Below the pieces are notes generated by a model. The model was not told where the DNA came from, searched no databases, and saw only the letters and a program-made list of their open reading frames with translations. 64,000 nucleotides of DNA from Neorhizobium galegae (lineage in GTDB: Bacteria > Pseudomonadota > Alphaproteobacteria > Rhizobiales > Rhizobiaceae), in contig NZ_JAGIPG010000002.1 of the NCBI RefSeq assembly GCF_017877055.1, positions 868,001-932,000 of the forward strand, written 5' to 3'. Positions within the stretch are counted from its first letter, which is position 1. The number at the start of each line of letters is the position of its first letter. Positions 36,429 to 44,576 of the stretch are shown here, piece after piece. The translations under genes were made by a program, and so were the position numbers.

Positions 36429-36620
36429 ATGGCGCAGCTTATCTTTCTGATCATCGTCATCGGCGGCGGCTGGATGCTCTACAAGAAGTTCATCAAGGAC
36501 GCCGAAAGACTGTCCTCGCGCACCCGTCGGGAGGAAAAAGAACGCCAGACGGGCGCGATTGGCACCCTGGAAAGAGACCCCGTGACAGGGGAGTATCGGG
36601 TGAAGCGGGATGAGGAATAG
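36429..36620 (+). CDS. Small conserved membrane protein
   Basis: 63 residues: one N-terminal helix (MAQLIFLIIVIGGGWMLYKK) then a strongly charged tail (RREEKERQ) ending DPVTGEYRVKRDEE. Unknown function; the AGGGGG just upstream and 26-nt spacing to sppA suggest the two are co-translated. I recognise similar proteins next to rhizobial sppA, but no domain name. Confidence 0.75.
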   Translation: MAQLIFLIIVIGGGWMLYKKFIKDAERLSSRTRREEKERQTGAIGTLERDPVTGEYRVKRDEE

Positions 36621-36624
36621 AGGG

Positions 36625-36918
36625 CTAGATCTGTTCATTGATCCGTGATGTCCAGTCCAAGCCTGCATAACCCACGCAGAGGATAAAGTCTGTCAGCGTT
36701 TCGTTATTGACGATAAAGCAGACGACAGCCTTCTCCGTTGCCGGAATGGCTCTGAGGCCATGACCGAGATCATCCCGGGTCGAGCCGATTTTCGGAAAAT
36801 CCGTAAGTCTGGAGATGAAGCCGGTGATTTCGTCGATCTTGGATTGCCTCCGATCTGCAAGCGTCGCAAACGCATAAATCCTTGACCCGTGCCCCTGATG
36901 CGTGGCACTCGTCCGCAT
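36625..36918 (-). CDS. Orphan RelE/ParE-like toxin ORF (possibly decayed)
   Basis: 97 codons on the minus strand from an ATG at 36918. [20 protein letters not shown] and the strands after it match the ParE core (helix - LADFPxIGRPRDDLGxGLR - VVF - IVxD - V-H), and [20 protein letters not shown] fits its helices. The usual first strand (KVVFTxxAxxDL) is missing; instead [13 protein letters not shown] precedes. No antitoxin gene is adjacent: the upstream neighbour is glyQ, divergent, 18 bp away. Either an N-terminally eroded toxin or an inactive remnant. It is easily missed because the same frame stays open through glyQ. Confidence 0.6.
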   Translation of the reverse strand: MRTSATHQGHGSRIYAFATLADRRQSKIDEITGFISRLTDFPKIGSTRDDLGHGLRAIPATEKAVVCFIVNNETLTDFILCVGYAGLDWTSRINEQI

Positions 36919-36936
36919 CCTCGAACCGATACAGAT

Positions 36937-37896
36937 ATGGCCATGACCGAGCTGCCCGACCACATGTCTCCGACCCGCTCCTTCCAGGGGCTGATCCTCG
37001 CGCTCCAGAATTACTGGGCGGACAAGGGTTGTGCGATCCTGCAGCCTTACGACATGGAAGTCGGTGCCGGTACCTTCCATCCAGCCACGACGCTGCGTGC
37101 GCTCGGCCCCAAGCCCTGGAAGGCCGCCTATGTGCAGCCATCGCGTCGCCCCTCCGACGGTCGTTACGGCGAAAATCCCAACCGCCTGCAGCACTATTAC
37201 CAGTTCCAGGTCATCCTGAAGCCGAACCCGCCGAACCTGCAGGAGCTTTATCTCGGCTCGCTTGCGGCGATCGGCCTCGATCCGCTGCTGCACGACGTGC
37301 GTTTCGTCGAGGACGACTGGGAAAGCCCGACGCTTGGCGCCTGGGGTCTCGGCTGGGAATGCTGGTGCGATGGCATGGAAGTCTCGCAGTTCACCTATTT
37401 CCAGCAGGTCTGCGGCATCGAATGCTCGCCGGTTGCCGGCGAGCTGACCTACGGCCTCGAACGCCTCGCCACCTATCTGCAGGGCGTCGACTCGATCTAC
37501 GAGCTGAATTTCAATGGCCGCGAGGGCGAGGAAAAGATTTCTTATGGCGACGTCTTCCTGCAGGCCGAGCAGGAATATTCCCGCCATAACTTCGAATTCG
37601 CCGACACCGCCATGCTGCACCGGCATTTCATCGACGCGGAGAAGGAATGCCAGGCGCTGCTCGCTGCCGGTGCTCCGGGTGCGAACGCCAATCAGATGCT
37701 GCATAAATGTGTCTTCCCGGCCTATGACCAGTGCATCAAGGCGTCCCACGTCTTCAACCTGCTGGATGCCCGCGGGGTGATCTCGGTCACCGAACGCCAG
37801 AGCTATATCCTGCGTGTGCGCACGCTCGCAAAGGCCTGCGGCGAAGCCTTCCTGATGACCGATGCCGGTGGGGTGAATTTCGGCAAAGCTGCCTGA
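36937..37896 (+). CDS. glyQ: Glycyl-tRNA synthetase alpha subunit
   Basis: 319 residues, catalytic subunit of the bacterial alpha2-beta2 GlyRS. Nearly every class II GlyQ block is present: [79 protein letters not shown]. Start taken at 36937 ([18 protein letters not shown]); an ATG at 36943 is equally possible and the ribosome site is weak. glyS lies 4.4 kb downstream, split from glyQ by lemA, aroA and DUF2207. Confidence 0.97.
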   Translation: MAMTELPDHMSPTRSFQGLILALQNYWADKGCAILQPYDMEVGAGTFHPATTLRALGPKPWKAAYVQPSRRPSDGRYGENPNRLQHYYQFQVILKPNPPNLQELYLGSLAAIGLDPLLHDVRFVEDDWESPTLGAWGLGWECWCDGMEVSQFTYFQQVCGIECSPVAGELTYGLERLATYLQGVDSIYELNFNGREGEEKISYGDVFLQAEQEYSRHNFEFADTAMLHRHFIDAEKECQALLAAGAPGANANQMLHKCVFPAYDQCIKASHVFNLLDARGVISVTERQSYILRVRTLAKACGEAFLMTDAGGVNFGKAA

Positions 37897-38323
37897 TTTG
37901 GGACCTGGCCGCGTGCGGCGAACCGTTCAGGCGGTTCCCGTCCATTCCGTGCCCAACTGCCAGACGGGTTTGATGGTCGGATAGGCTCCGGTCGGAAGCT
38001 GCCCCGCATAGATCTGCAGAAATCGGCGCGTGCCGGCCGGCTCCGGGGGCTTCATCATCACTCCGTACTGAAAAAACAGCACGGCAAACGCCAGCACATT
38101 GGCGGTTCGCACCAAGCACGCCATTGCAATTCCATCCAGATTGTTTTGAGGTGGGCCGAATCGTCGGGATCGCCCATTTTCTGTAAGAGAATCTAGGACA
38201 TCCACGCGGCCTGAACTTTGCGGTAAGTCAAAAAAATCACCGTGAAAAATAATCGATGACTTCAACCACTTCTTTATACCAGGCCTCTACTGTCCCATCG
38301 CAACGGCAAGTCGGGAGACTCAG
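37897..38323. other. Intergenic region between glyQ and lemA
   Basis: 427 bp. The only candidate gene is a minus-strand small ORF at 37927-38124 (listed separately). The lemA promoter should lie in the AT-richer part near 38220-38300; no RNA gene was recognised. Confidence 0.45.
37927..38124 (-). CDS. Possible small membrane-anchored protein
   Basis: 65 codons, MACLVRTANVLAFAVLFFQY then a Pro-rich polar part (KPPEPAGTRRFLQIYAGQL). GGATGGA lies just before the ATG at 38124. A hydrophobic N-terminal helix and coding-like composition support it, but I know no homologue and it may be chance. Confidence 0.35.
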   Translation of the reverse strand: MACLVRTANVLAFAVLFFQYGVMMKPPEPAGTRRFLQIYAGQLPTGAYPTIKPVWQLGTEWTGTA

Positions 38324-38875
38324 ATGTACATTTTGATCGGTATAATTGTTCTCGTCGCATTCTACGTCGTTATGATCTACAACGGCCTCGTCAAGGCGCG
38401 CCAGATGGCGGAGGAGGCGTGGTCCGGCATCGATGTCCAGTTGAAGCGCCGCGCCGACCTGATCCCGAACCTCATCGAGACGGTGAAGGGCTACGCCGCC
38501 CACGAAAAGGGCACGTTCGAGGAGGTCGTCAAGCTGCGCAACCAGGCGCAGGCGGTACCGGCGGGCGATGTCGCCGGCCGCGCCCAGGCGGAAGGCCTGC
38601 TCGGCCAGGCGCTCGGAAAAATCATCGCGCTTGCCGAGGCCTATCCGGACCTCAAGGCGAACCAGAACTTCTCCGAACTTCAGGCCTCGCTCGAAACCAT
38701 CGAGAGCGAGATCCAGATGTCGCGGCGTTATTACAACGGCGCTGCCCGCGACCTGAACGTCAAGGTGGAAAGCTTCCCCAACAACCTGATCGCCGGCCAG
38801 TTCGGTTTCTCGAAGCGCGAGTATTTCGAGATCGAGAATGCCGCGGACCGGGCCGTCCCGACCGTCAAGTTCTGA
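38324..38875 (+). CDS. lemA: LemA family protein
   Basis: 183 residues: N-terminal membrane helix (2-20, YILIGIIVLVAFYVVMIY), then the helical LemA domain with YNGLVKARQMAEEAWSGIDV, LKRRADLIPNLIETVKGYA and SRRYYNGAARDLNVKVESFP. LemA proteins are cell-envelope proteins of unclear role, often next to DUF2207 or TPM proteins, as here (DUF2207 is two genes downstream). GGGAG 8 nt before the start. Confidence 0.93.
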   Translation: MYILIGIIVLVAFYVVMIYNGLVKARQMAEEAWSGIDVQLKRRADLIPNLIETVKGYAAHEKGTFEEVVKLRNQAQAVPAGDVAGRAQAEGLLGQALGKIIALAEAYPDLKANQNFSELQASLETIESEIQMSRRYYNGAARDLNVKVESFPNNLIAGQFGFSKREYFEIENAADRAVPTVKF

Positions 38876-38966
38876 AATCCGTCATTGGACGTTGACGCCG
38901 CAACGGTTTAAGAGCGCGGTCGGCCGCCTCGTTGCGGCGTTCCATTGGCGTTAAGAGACGAATATC

Positions 38967-40238
38967 ATGGGTAGAGCCAAACTCACCATCCTGCCGCCGG
39001 GCAAGCCGCTTTCCGGACGCGCCATGCCGCCGGGCTCGAAATCGATCACCAACCGCGCGCTGCTTCTGGCGGGCCTTGCCAGCGGCACCAGCCGGCTGAC
39101 CGGCGCGCTGAGAAGCGACGACACCCGCTACATGGCCGACGCATTGCGGGCCATGGGTGTTTTGATCGACGAGCCGGACGAGACGACCTTTATCGTCACC
39201 GGCAGCGGCAAGCTTCTGCCCCCGTCTGCGCCACTCTTCCTCGGCAATGCCGGCACCGCGACCCGCTTCCTGACCGCCGCCGTCGCTTCGGTCGATGGCA
39301 CCGTCGTCGTCGATGGTGACGAGCACATGCGCAAGCGGCCGATCGGCCCGCTGATCGCCGCCCTGAAATCGCTCGGCATCGATGCCGAGGCGCCGACCGG
39401 CTGCCCGCCGGTGACGGTGCGCGGCAACGGTCATTTCGCATCGGGCCGCGTCGAGATCGACGCCGGACTGTCGAGCCAGTATGTTTCGGCGCTGCTGATG
39501 GCGGGGCCGCTTGTCAGCCAGGGCGCCAACGCCCCCTTGACGGTTGCGCTGGCCGGCGCGGAAATCGGCGCCCGCGGTTATGTCGACCTGACGCTCGCCG
39601 CCATGCAGGCGTTCGGCGCCAGGGTCGAGCAGATCGACGCCGCGACCTGGAAGGTCGAGCCGACCGGCTACAAGGCCGCGGATTTCGTCATCGAGCCGGA
39701 TGCCTCGGCTGCCACCTATCTCTGGGCGGCAGAAGTGCTGACCGGCGGTGCCATCGATCTCGGCGTGCGGGCCACCGCCTTCACCCAGCCGGATGCCAAG
39801 GCCTATGAAGTGATCGCCCAATTCCCGCATCTGCCGGCCGAAATCGACGGCTCGCAGATGCAGGACGCGATCCCGACGCTCGCCGTGCTCGCCGCCTTCA
39901 ACGAAACGCCGGTGCGCTTTACAGGTATCGCCAACCTGCGCGTCAAGGAATGCGACCGGGTGAGGGCGCTTTCGCTGGGCCTCAACGCCATCCGCGAGGG
40001 CCTTGCGACGGAAGAGGGCGACGACCTGATCGTCGCCTCCGACCCCACGCTCGCCGGCCAGACCCTGCCGGCCGAGATCAATACCTTCGCCGACCACCGC
40101 ATCGCCATGAGCTTTGCGCTGGCCGGGCTGATGATCGGTGGCATCACCATTCTCGATCCGGATTGCGTCGCCAAGACCTTCCCTAGCTACTGGGATGTGC
40201 TGGCTGCGCTCGGGGTTGAATACACGGGCATCGAATAA
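38967..40238 (+). CDS. aroA: 3-phosphoshikimate 1-carboxyvinyltransferase (EPSP synthase)
   Basis: 423 residues, shikimate pathway step six. PPGSKSITNRALLLAGLASG (21-40), LFLGNAGTATRF (90-101), DGDEHMRKRPIGPLIAALK, RVKECDRVRAL and DHRIAMSFALAGL are all present, so the enzyme should be active. By motifs it is the class I (E. coli/plant) kind rather than the class II (CP4) kind that rhizobia usually carry near cmk/rpsA. Phe101 replaces the E. coli Pro101. It lies between lemA and DUF2207 and may be a second aroA in the genome. Confidence 0.93.
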   Translation: MGRAKLTILPPGKPLSGRAMPPGSKSITNRALLLAGLASGTSRLTGALRSDDTRYMADALRAMGVLIDEPDETTFIVTGSGKLLPPSAPLFLGNAGTATRFLTAAVASVDGTVVVDGDEHMRKRPIGPLIAALKSLGIDAEAPTGCPPVTVRGNGHFASGRVEIDAGLSSQYVSALLMAGPLVSQGANAPLTVALAGAEIGARGYVDLTLAAMQAFGARVEQIDAATWKVEPTGYKAADFVIEPDASAATYLWAAEVLTGGAIDLGVRATAFTQPDAKAYEVIAQFPHLPAEIDGSQMQDAIPTLAVLAAFNETPVRFTGIANLRVKECDRVRALSLGLNAIREGLATEEGDDLIVASDPTLAGQTLPAEINTFADHRIAMSFALAGLMIGGITILDPDCVAKTFPSYWDVLAALGVEYTGIE

Positions 40239-40281
40239 CGGAATCAAGGATCGGCCGGCGCCGAAGAGGAGCAATGTCGTG

Positions 40282-42210
40282 ATGCGGTGGTTCTCCGGCT
40301 TCGGTCTGGCTCTGCTTTTCTGCTTAGGGGCGGCGCTGCCTGCCGCAGCGGAGGAATATATCCGCTCCTACCATTCCGACATCCAGGTCGCCGACAACGG
40401 CGACCTGACGGTCACCGAAACGATCATCGCCAATGCGGAAGGCGACAGGATCAAGCGCGGCCTGTTCCGCGATTTCCCGCTGACGATGCAGGATGCCAAT
40501 GGCCGCACGGTGCGGGTCGGCTTCGAGGTCGTTTCCGTCACCCGCGATGGTCAGGCCGAGCCCTTCCACACGGAAAGCGTCACCGGCGGCATCCGCATCT
40601 ATTCCGGTGACAAGGACGTTTTCCTTCGGGATGGCGAGCACACCTTCGTCTTCACCTACAGGACCGACCGGCAAATCCGCTATTTTGACGATCACGACGA
40701 GCTTTACTGGAATGTCACCGGCAACGGCTGGGAATTCCGCATCGCCCAGGCCTCGGCGCGGATCACGCTGCCGAGTAGCGCACGCATTCTCCAGATCGCT
40801 GCCTTTACCGGACCGCTTGGCTCGACCGCCCGTAGTGCCCGCATGCAAGCTGATGGCAATCAGGCGGCCTTTGCGACTACTCGGCCGCTCGGCGTGCAGG
40901 AGGGCCTGACGATTGTCGCCAGCTTTCCCAAAAATGTCGTCGCCCCTCCGTCGAAAAGTCAAGAGAGCACCTGGTGGTGGCGCGACAACATCGGGACGAT
41001 AATCTCGATCGTCGGCCTCGTCCTCGTCGTCGGTTATTATGCGCTTTTCTGGGTCCGCGTCGGCCGCGATCCCGACCGCGGCGTCGTCGTCCCGCGCTGG
41101 GATGCGCCGGAGGGCCTGTCGCCGGCCCTCGTCAACTACATCGACAACAAGGGTTTTTCAGGCGGCGGCTGGACGGCCTTTGCCGCAAGCGCGCTTGACC
41201 TCGCGGTCAAGGGTTACGTGACGCTGGAGGATCTCGCGGAAAAAATCGTCATCCGGCGCACCGACAAGGCGGTGCCGCGGGACGTGCCGATCGGCCAGGC
41301 CTCCATCCTCGGCTCCATTGGCGGCAAGGGGCAGGAACTGATTATCGACGAGGCGCATGGCACCTCCGTCCAGCCGATCGGCGCGAGCTTCCGGCAGGCG
41401 ATCGAGAAGGAACATCGCGGCAGATATTACAACGGCAACAAGGGCTATGTGATCGGCGGCGTTGTCTTGAGCGTCCTGTCCATCCTGGCTCTGCTGGTGT
41501 TCGGCAATCTCGAACCGGATATGATCGCCACGCTGATCATCCCCGTGTTTTTCGCCGTGGTCTTCGGTTTCCTTGCCGTTGGTTTCGGCAAGGGCTTCCG
41601 CCGCGGTTCGTCGCTGTTTTCGAAAATCATCTCGGTCGTGATCCTCGGCGTCATCGGTCTCGTCGCGATCTCGATCGGCTCGGCGGTGCTGGTGGCGATC
41701 GTGTCGGAAATGACCGGCGACGAACACTGGCCGATCATGGTCTCGGTCGGCGGCATTGTCCTCGCCAACGTCATCTTCTTCTTCCTGATGGGCGCGCCAA
41801 CGCCGCTCGGCCGCAAGCTGATGGATGGCATCGAAGGTCTGCGCATCTATCTGACGCTCGCCGAAAAGGACCGCATGAACACGGCAGGCGCCCCCACCAT
41901 GTCGCCGCAGCATTTCGAAAAACTGCTGCCCTATGCGGTGGCGCTCGGCGTCGAAAAACCGTGGAGCAATACATTTGAGATCTGGCTCGCGAGTGCTGCG
42001 GCAGGCGCTGCCGCCGGCGCCTATGCGCCCGGCTGGTACAGCGGCAGCAACAGTTCCAATTTCGGCGATCGCATCGGCGGCTTCTCCTCCTCGATGGCCT
42101 CCACCATCGCCTCGACCATCCCCGCCCCAAAATCCTCTTCGTCCTCCTCCGGCTTTTCCGGCGGCTCGTCCGGTGGCGGGGGAGGTGGCGGCGGCGGAGG
42201 CGGTTGGTAG
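40282..42210 (+). CDS. DUF2207 domain membrane protein
   Basis: 642 residues: signal peptide (1-24, MRWFSGFGLALLFCLGAALP), extracytoplasmic DUF2207 domain (EEYIRSYHSDIQVADNGDLT ... FTYRTDRQIRYFDDHDELYW), a membrane helix near residue 235, a cytosolic stretch, four further helices, and a tail of Ser/Gly ending in a poly-Gly run and Trp. Commonly encoded with LemA; function unknown. ATG at 40282; GTG at 40279 is better spaced from AGGAG. Overlaps no neighbour; 43 nt after aroA. Confidence 0.9.
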   Translation: MRWFSGFGLALLFCLGAALPAAAEEYIRSYHSDIQVADNGDLTVTETIIANAEGDRIKRGLFRDFPLTMQDANGRTVRVGFEVVSVTRDGQAEPFHTESVTGGIRIYSGDKDVFLRDGEHTFVFTYRTDRQIRYFDDHDELYWNVTGNGWEFRIAQASARITLPSSARILQIAAFTGPLGSTARSARMQADGNQAAFATTRPLGVQEGLTIVASFPKNVVAPPSKSQESTWWWRDNIGTIISIVGLVLVVGYYALFWVRVGRDPDRGVVVPRWDAPEGLSPALVNYIDNKGFSGGGWTAFAASALDLAVKGYVTLEDLAEKIVIRRTDKAVPRDVPIGQASILGSIGGKGQELIIDEAHGTSVQPIGASFRQAIEKEHRGRYYNGNKGYVIGGVVLSVLSILALLVFGNLEPDMIATLIIPVFFAVVFGFLAVGFGKGFRRGSSLFSKIISVVILGVIGLVAISIGSAVLVAIVSEMTGDEHWPIMVSVGGIVLANVIFFFLMGAPTPLGRKLMDGIEGLRIYLTLAEKDRMNTAGAPTMSPQHFEKLLPYAVALGVEKPWSNTFEIWLASAAAGAAAGAYAPGWYSGSNSSNFGDRIGGFSSSMASTIASTIPAPKSSSSSSGFSGGSSGGGGGGGGGGGW

Positions 42211-42298
42211 ACACTTTCGCCAATCCGGCTGGTGACTTTTGGCGGCGGGCTTGCTAAGGCCACGCCCTGTTGAACAATCATCAAAAAGTTGATTATCG

Positions 42299-44512
42299 AT
42301 GCCCGATCTGCTTCTCGAACTCCGCTCGGAGGAAATTCCCGCCCGCATGCAGCGCAAGGCGGCGGGAGACCTGAAAAAGCTCGTCACCGACGCGCTGGTG
42401 GAAGCGGGCCTGACCTACGAGGGTGCGCGCGAATACTGGACGCCGCGCCGCCTGACGCTGGATATCCGCGGCCTGACGGCCCGCTCCGCCGACCAGCGCG
42501 AGGAGCGCAAGGGACCGCGTACCGATGCCCCGGAAGGCGCCATCGCCGGCTTTTTGCGCGGTGCTGGCCTGTCGTCGCTTGCCGAAGCCCAGATCGTCAA
42601 CGATCCAAAGAAGGGCGATTTCTACGTCGCCGTCATCTCCAAGCCCGGCCGTCCGGCGGAAGAGATCATCGCCGAGGTGATGCCCGGCATCATCCGCAAT
42701 TTCCCCTGGCCGAAATCGATGCGCTGGGGTGCCGCCTCCATGCCGAAGGGTGCCCGTTTCGCCGGCATCGACGGCAAGGGTCCGGAAAGCCTGCGCTGGG
42801 TGCGCCCGCTGCAGTCGATCGTCTGCGTCTTCGGCCCGGAACATGACGAAACCCAGGTCATCCCCTTCGAGATCGACGGGCTGGTGGCGAGCAACGTCAC
42901 CTACGGCCACCGTTTCCACGCGCCCGACGCCATCACCGTGCGCCGTTTCGACGACTACGTGACGAGCCTCGAAAAGGCGAAGGTCATGCTCGATGCCGAC
43001 CGCCGCAAGGACGTCATCCTGCACGACGCGCGCGACCTTGCCTTCGCCAACGGCCTTGAACTGGTCGAGGACGAAGGCCTGCTGGAGGAAGTCTCCGGCC
43101 TCGTCGAATGGCCGCACGTGCTGATGGGCGAGTTCGAGCAGGACTATCTCGAAATCCCGTCTGAGATCATCCGGCTGACCATCAAGACGAACCAGAAGTG
43201 TTTCGTCACCCGCCCGCAGACCGGCGGCGAGGGCCTCTCCAACCGCTTCATCCTGATCTCGAACATCGAGGCTAAGGACGGCGGCAAGGAGATCATGCAC
43301 GGCAACGGCAAGGTCGTGCGCGCCCGTCTCTCGGACGCCAAGCATTTCTGGACCCGCGACCAGGGCGACATGCCGGATCTGGATACGCTGAAGGACTCTG
43401 CTGCGAAGTTCGACCTCGACCTTAAGAAGCCGCTCGACCAGCGCATGGCGAAGCTCGATGCGCTGAACGTGACGTTCCACGCCAAGCTCGGTACACAAGG
43501 GGAGCGCGTTCGCCGCATCCGCGATCTGGCAGCGCATCTGGCGCCGATCGTCGGGGCCGACCCGGCTTTGGTCGATCGTGCAGCCGTGCTTGCCAAGGCC
43601 GACCTGCGCACCGAAGCCGTTGGCGAGTTTCCGGAACTGCAGGGCTTGATGGGGCGCAAATACGCGATGCTGCAGGGCGAGGCCCCGCAGGTAGCTGCCG
43701 CGATCGAGGACCACTGGAAGCCGAACGGCCCGTCGGATCGCCTGCCCGAGGACAAGATCGGCCTGACGGTCGCGCTTGCCGACAAGCTCGATACGCTCGT
43801 CGGCTTCTGGGCGATCGACGAAAAGCCGACCGGGTCGAAGGATCCGTTTGCACTTCGCCGTGCGGCACTTGGCGTAGTGCGCATGCTGCTGGAGCGGAAG
43901 ATCCGCCTGCCGCTCTACCAGACGCTCGTCGCGGCCAATATCGATGCGGCTCTGGTTGGCAAGATGGCGCTGAATATTGACAGTGAGGTCTTGCTTGACC
44001 TCCTCTCCTTCTTCCACGACCGCCTCAAAGTCTATCTCCGCGATCAAGGCGCACGCCACGACCTCATCGACGCCGTCCTGACGCCGGATGCCGACGACCT
44101 CCTCATGGTCGTACGCCGCGTCGAGGCGCTGACGGCCTTCATCACCTCGGAAGACGGCAGGAACCTGCTCGCCGGCACCAAGCGCGCCGTGCAGCTGCTC
44201 GCCGCCGAGGAAAAGAAGGGCACCGTCGTCGCCGACGGCGTTTCGGAACAACTGCTGAAGCTCGATGCCGAAAAGGCGCTCTGGGCGGCTGTCGTCGTCG
44301 CCTCGAAGGAAGCGTCGGATGCGGTTGCAAAGGAAGACTTCCGCTCGGCCATGGAAGCCCTGTCGAAGCTGCGCATGCCCGTCGACAAATTCTTCGAGGA
44401 CGTGCTGGTCAACGACGAGGACACGGCGATCCGTGCCAACCGCCTGGCGCTCCTGAAGGCCATTCGCGAAGCGACCGCGACCGTCGCGGATTTCTCGAAG
44501 ATCAGCGGCTGA
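42299..44512 (+). CDS. glyS: Glycyl-tRNA synthetase beta subunit
   Basis: 737 residues, the tRNA-binding partner of Gly[21 protein letters not shown] at the N-terminus, [47 protein letters not shown], and a C-terminal HD/anticodon-binding part ([36 protein letters not shown]). Starts 88 nt after DUF2207 with a weak ribosome site. Convergent with the first chemoreceptor gene. Confidence 0.97.
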   Translation: MPDLLLELRSEEIPARMQRKAAGDLKKLVTDALVEAGLTYEGAREYWTPRRLTLDIRGLTARSADQREERKGPRTDAPEGAIAGFLRGAGLSSLAEAQIVNDPKKGDFYVAVISKPGRPAEEIIAEVMPGIIRNFPWPKSMRWGAASMPKGARFAGIDGKGPESLRWVRPLQSIVCVFGPEHDETQVIPFEIDGLVASNVTYGHRFHAPDAITVRRFDDYVTSLEKAKVMLDADRRKDVILHDARDLAFANGLELVEDEGLLEEVSGLVEWPHVLMGEFEQDYLEIPSEIIRLTIKTNQKCFVTRPQTGGEGLSNRFILISNIEAKDGGKEIMHGNGKVVRARLSDAKHFWTRDQGDMPDLDTLKDSAAKFDLDLKKPLDQRMAKLDALNVTFHAKLGTQGERVRRIRDLAAHLAPIVGADPALVDRAAVLAKADLRTEAVGEFPELQGLMGRKYAMLQGEAPQVAAAIEDHWKPNGPSDRLPEDKIGLTVALADKLDTLVGFWAIDEKPTGSKDPFALRRAALGVVRMLLERKIRLPLYQTLVAANIDAALVGKMALNIDSEVLLDLLSFFHDRLKVYLRDQGARHDLIDAVLTPDADDLLMVVRRVEALTAFITSEDGRNLLAGTKRAVQLLAAEEKKGTVVADGVSEQLLKLDAEKALWAAVVVASKEASDAVAKEDFRSAMEALSKLRMPVDKFFEDVLVNDEDTAIRANRLALLKAIREATATVADFSKISG

Positions 44513-44518
44513 CCCAAA

Positions 44519-44552
44519 CAAAAAAACCGCCGGATCCTTCGATCCGGCGGTT
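44519..44552 (-). terminator. Rho-independent terminator between glyS and the first chemoreceptor
   Basis: AACCGCCGGATC (44525-44536), CTTC loop, GATCCGGCGGTT (44541-44552): a perfect 12-bp stem. Read on the minus strand it is followed by TTTTT-rich sequence (A-run 44519-44526), so it ends the chemoreceptor transcript; on the plus strand no T-run follows, though the hairpin may still protect glyS mRNA. Confidence 0.9.
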
Positions 44553-44576
44553 CTCCGTCCCCCGACTAACTTTGGG

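Noticed and set aside
36625..37749. 374-codon minus-strand frame including the glyQ region
   Set aside because: The part opposite glyQ is antisense; only the last 97 codons show ParE similarity, so only those were annotated.
42293..44521. 742-codon minus-strand open frame opposite glyS
   Set aside because: glyS motifs are unambiguous; the antisense frame is a codon-bias artefact.
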